Shown piece after piece: positions 62,601-64,000 of a DNA stretch of 64,000 nucleotides. The stretch spans positions 80,575 to 144,574 of the forward strand of contig JAUILA010000014.1 of assembly GCA_030432655.1 (NCBI GenBank), read 5' to 3'. The DNA comes from Bacteroidia bacterium (GTDB lineage Bacteria > Bacteroidota > Bacteroidia > Cytophagales > Cyclobacteriaceae). Position 1 is the stretch's first letter, and each line of letters opens with the position of its first letter. The position numbers were made by a program, and so were the translations under genes. The notes under the pieces were generated by a model. That model saw only the letters and a list, made by a program, of their open reading frames with translations. It had not been told where the DNA came from and did no database searches.

Positions 62601-64000
62601 TTAATTGCCTTTTATCAGGTCGAAACTAACTCCCAGGTTAAACCGTACACCGCGTTTATAGCTGTCTATATCAAGTTCACTCATAGCAGCTTGCGGTAAT
62701 TCCTGTTCAACCACTACATCAGGGTTTAATATATTCTTAACACTGAATGAGAGGCCAAATCGCTGGGCCATGCCAAGGCGCATTTGAGAAGTGAAGTTCA
62801 GGGTGCTCACAGGCATTTCGTAAATATCACCCACTCCCTGGTCGCCAATCTGACGTAACCTGCGGCCGAATACGTTGTAGGCCAGTGTGAAGTTTCCGGA
62901 GAAATTCTCCTTTTCCACATTGTAGCTCAGGTCTCCGTTGACCAGGTAGTTGGATGCTCCGGTCAGCGGACGGGTCACAGAGTTGGCCGTACCAACGGTG
63001 GACGCATCAAGTGTCACTTCCGAATCCAGTACCGTTACGTTCGAACCGAATGTCACGTTTTTGAACAATCCTCCCATGAATCCAAGATTTTTCCTGAGTT
63101 CAAATTCAGCTCCGTAAACAAGTCCGTCCTCGGCATTGGTGTATGTAAGGATACTTACCGCGCCTGTCAGTACAAACGGAACGATCGGACTGTCCAGCTG
63201 CTTTCCGAAGGCACTCACTGAGATCAGGTCGCCCTGGCCGAAGAAATACTCATAACGCAGATCAAGGTTCTGGTTAAAGGCATTCTCCAACATCGGATTA
63301 CCCTGCTGGGTAAAATCCTGAAATGAAGGTGCATACTGGAAAGGTGCCAGCTCCCGGAAATCCGGACGGCTGATCGTACGGCTGTATGACAAACGGAATA
63401 TCTGATCATCTGTCAGGTTAAAACGACCTACGATTGACGGGAAGAATTCATTATCATCGAGTGTCTCTGTGCGAATTGGTTCAAAATCACTGTCTGTCTG
63501 AAGATTGTAATTGATCTTCTGCTCAGCAATTTCGTACCGCAGTCCGACATTGAATGACAATTTATTCTGTATCGGGGAGAATGAATAAATCGCATACGGC
63601 GCAATAATGCTCAGCGATGCAGTGTAATCATCCGAAGGCTGTGTTTCTTCACGCACGTCATAATCTCCACCCACCAGGTCATTGAATTCCAGGTACTGGT
63701 CAGGGTTATTCACATCCACGCTGCTGTTTGCCTCCTCAATAGGATTCAATGTGTACGCATAGCGATTGTTTCCGAAGTCACGCTCCTTGTTCCGGTATTG
63801 AACACCGGCAGTTACGTAGGAGAATGGATTGTCGAGGTCTTCCTCGTTAAGATTCAGCGCGTATTTCAGTTGTACCTTGCCTGCGAGGTCATTGTCATTC
63901 ATTCCAAGGAAGAACCGGTGGTTTTCAATTACGTCCTCCACGTTGAAGTTGTAATTCACTCCGTCCCCAACATAAACAAGCTGACGACGATCCGGCTCAC
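62601..64000 (-). CDS. TonB-dependent outer-membrane receptor, C-terminal part (partial)
   Basis: The reading frame is open from the stop at 62601 to the right edge; in the first 41 nt from the edge it continues without stop (reading PDRRQLVYVGDGVNYNFNVE), so the 5' end lies outside the window. The visible 466 residues form the C-terminal half of a TonB receptor barrel, with alternating strands and aromatic-rich loops such as FRLSYSRTISRPDFRELAPF, a conserved motif of the family. The plug domain and signal peptide are missing. Substrate unknown; it is paired with the beta-helix lipoprotein. Confidence 0.9.
   Translation of the reverse strand, partial: EPDRRQLVYVGDGVNYNFNVEDVIENHRFFLGMNDNDLAGKVQLKYALNLNEEDLDNPFSYVTAGVQYRNKERDFGNNRYAYTLNPIEEANSSVDVNNPDQYLEFNDLVGGDYDVREETQPSDDYTASLSIIAPYAIYSFSPIQNKLSFNVGLRYEIAEQKINYNLQTDSDFEPIRTETLDDNEFFPSIVGRFNLTDDQIFRLSYSRTISRPDFRELAPFQYAPSFQDFTQQGNPMLENAFNQNLDLRYEYFFGQGDLISVSAFGKQLDSPIVPFVLTGAVSILTYTNAEDGLVYGAEFELRKNLGFMGGLFKNVTFGSNVTVLDSEVTLDASTVGTANSVTRPLTGASNYLVNGDLSYNVEKENFSGNFTLAYNVFGRRLRQIGDQGVGDIYEMPVSTLNFTSQMRLGMAQRFGLSFSVKNILNPDVVVEQELPQAAMSELDIDSYKRGVRFNLGVSFDLIKGN

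Overview
The window reads as a chromosome segment of a free-living Bacteroidota, most likely order Cytophagales. The evidence is a complete gldK-gldL-gldM-gldN type IX secretion/gliding cluster with PorP/SprF, the T9SS lipoprotein SprE/PorW, a bactofilin, a split F-type ATP synthase operon (a, c, b, delta, alpha and gamma present; beta and epsilon absent), TonB/beta-helix surface proteins, and several promoter boxes of the Bacteroidota form TAnnTTTG. No phage, plasmid, insertion sequence, CRISPR array, rRNA or tRNA was seen.

Layout. 1-18 kb holds housekeeping and signalling genes: dGTPase and glycyl-tRNA synthetase, a membrane PAS histidine kinase, MazG, phosphoglucosamine/phosphomannomutase, cysteine desulfurase, ferrochelatase, a VTT-domain membrane protein, a GNAT-like protein, a five-PAS histidine kinase, a hydrolase-OsmC fusion, a lipoprotein DJ-1/PfpI protein, a YdeI-like protein, and a methyltransferase/UbiA-like pair. 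18-25 kb is the minus-strand run M23 peptidase, bactofilin, AtpZ, a small membrane protein, atpB-E-F-H-A-G, ending at a clear intrinsic terminator. 25-32 kb (plus strand) is sprE/porW, penicillin-binding protein 1A and uvrC, tightly packed. 32-32.5 kb is a repeat-rich non-coding stretch. 32.5-42 kb (minus) is an Omp85-like protein, DUF4271 protein, HemD-like protein, PorP/SprF and gldKLMN, ending at a strong terminator. 42-48 kb has hemW, a small helical protein, a membrane nucleotidyl cyclase bracketed by matching repeats, a LytS/LytTR two-component pair and NDH-2. 48-64 kb has a tricorn-like protease, an orphan solute-binding protein, uvrA, a SYLF protein, purine nucleoside phosphorylase, a lytic transglycosylase, a LOG-family protein, a TIGR01777 epimerase, a small lipoprotein, a beta-helix lipoprotein and the 3' part of a TonB-dependent receptor that runs off the right edge.

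How the parts relate. The secretion genes (sprE, gldKLMN, porP) share the window with wall synthesis and remodelling genes (PBP1A, M23 peptidase, bactofilin, lytic transglycosylase), fitting a cell-envelope-centred region. Heme/quinone-type functions are scattered (HemH, HemD-like, HemW, UbiA-like protein, NDH-2) around the respiratory ATP synthase.

Most of this is ordinary core genome. The points most worth a second look are a carbohydrate-binding-like insertion inside GldN, promoter boxes only 3-8 nt upstream of start codons (possible leaderless mRNAs), an orphan strong terminator preceded by a 26-codon ORF near 48.4 kb, an intercistronic hairpin after atpE, a HemD-like protein in the T9SS cluster, a lipid-anchored DJ-1 family protein, and several families of dispersed or tandem palindromic repeats.
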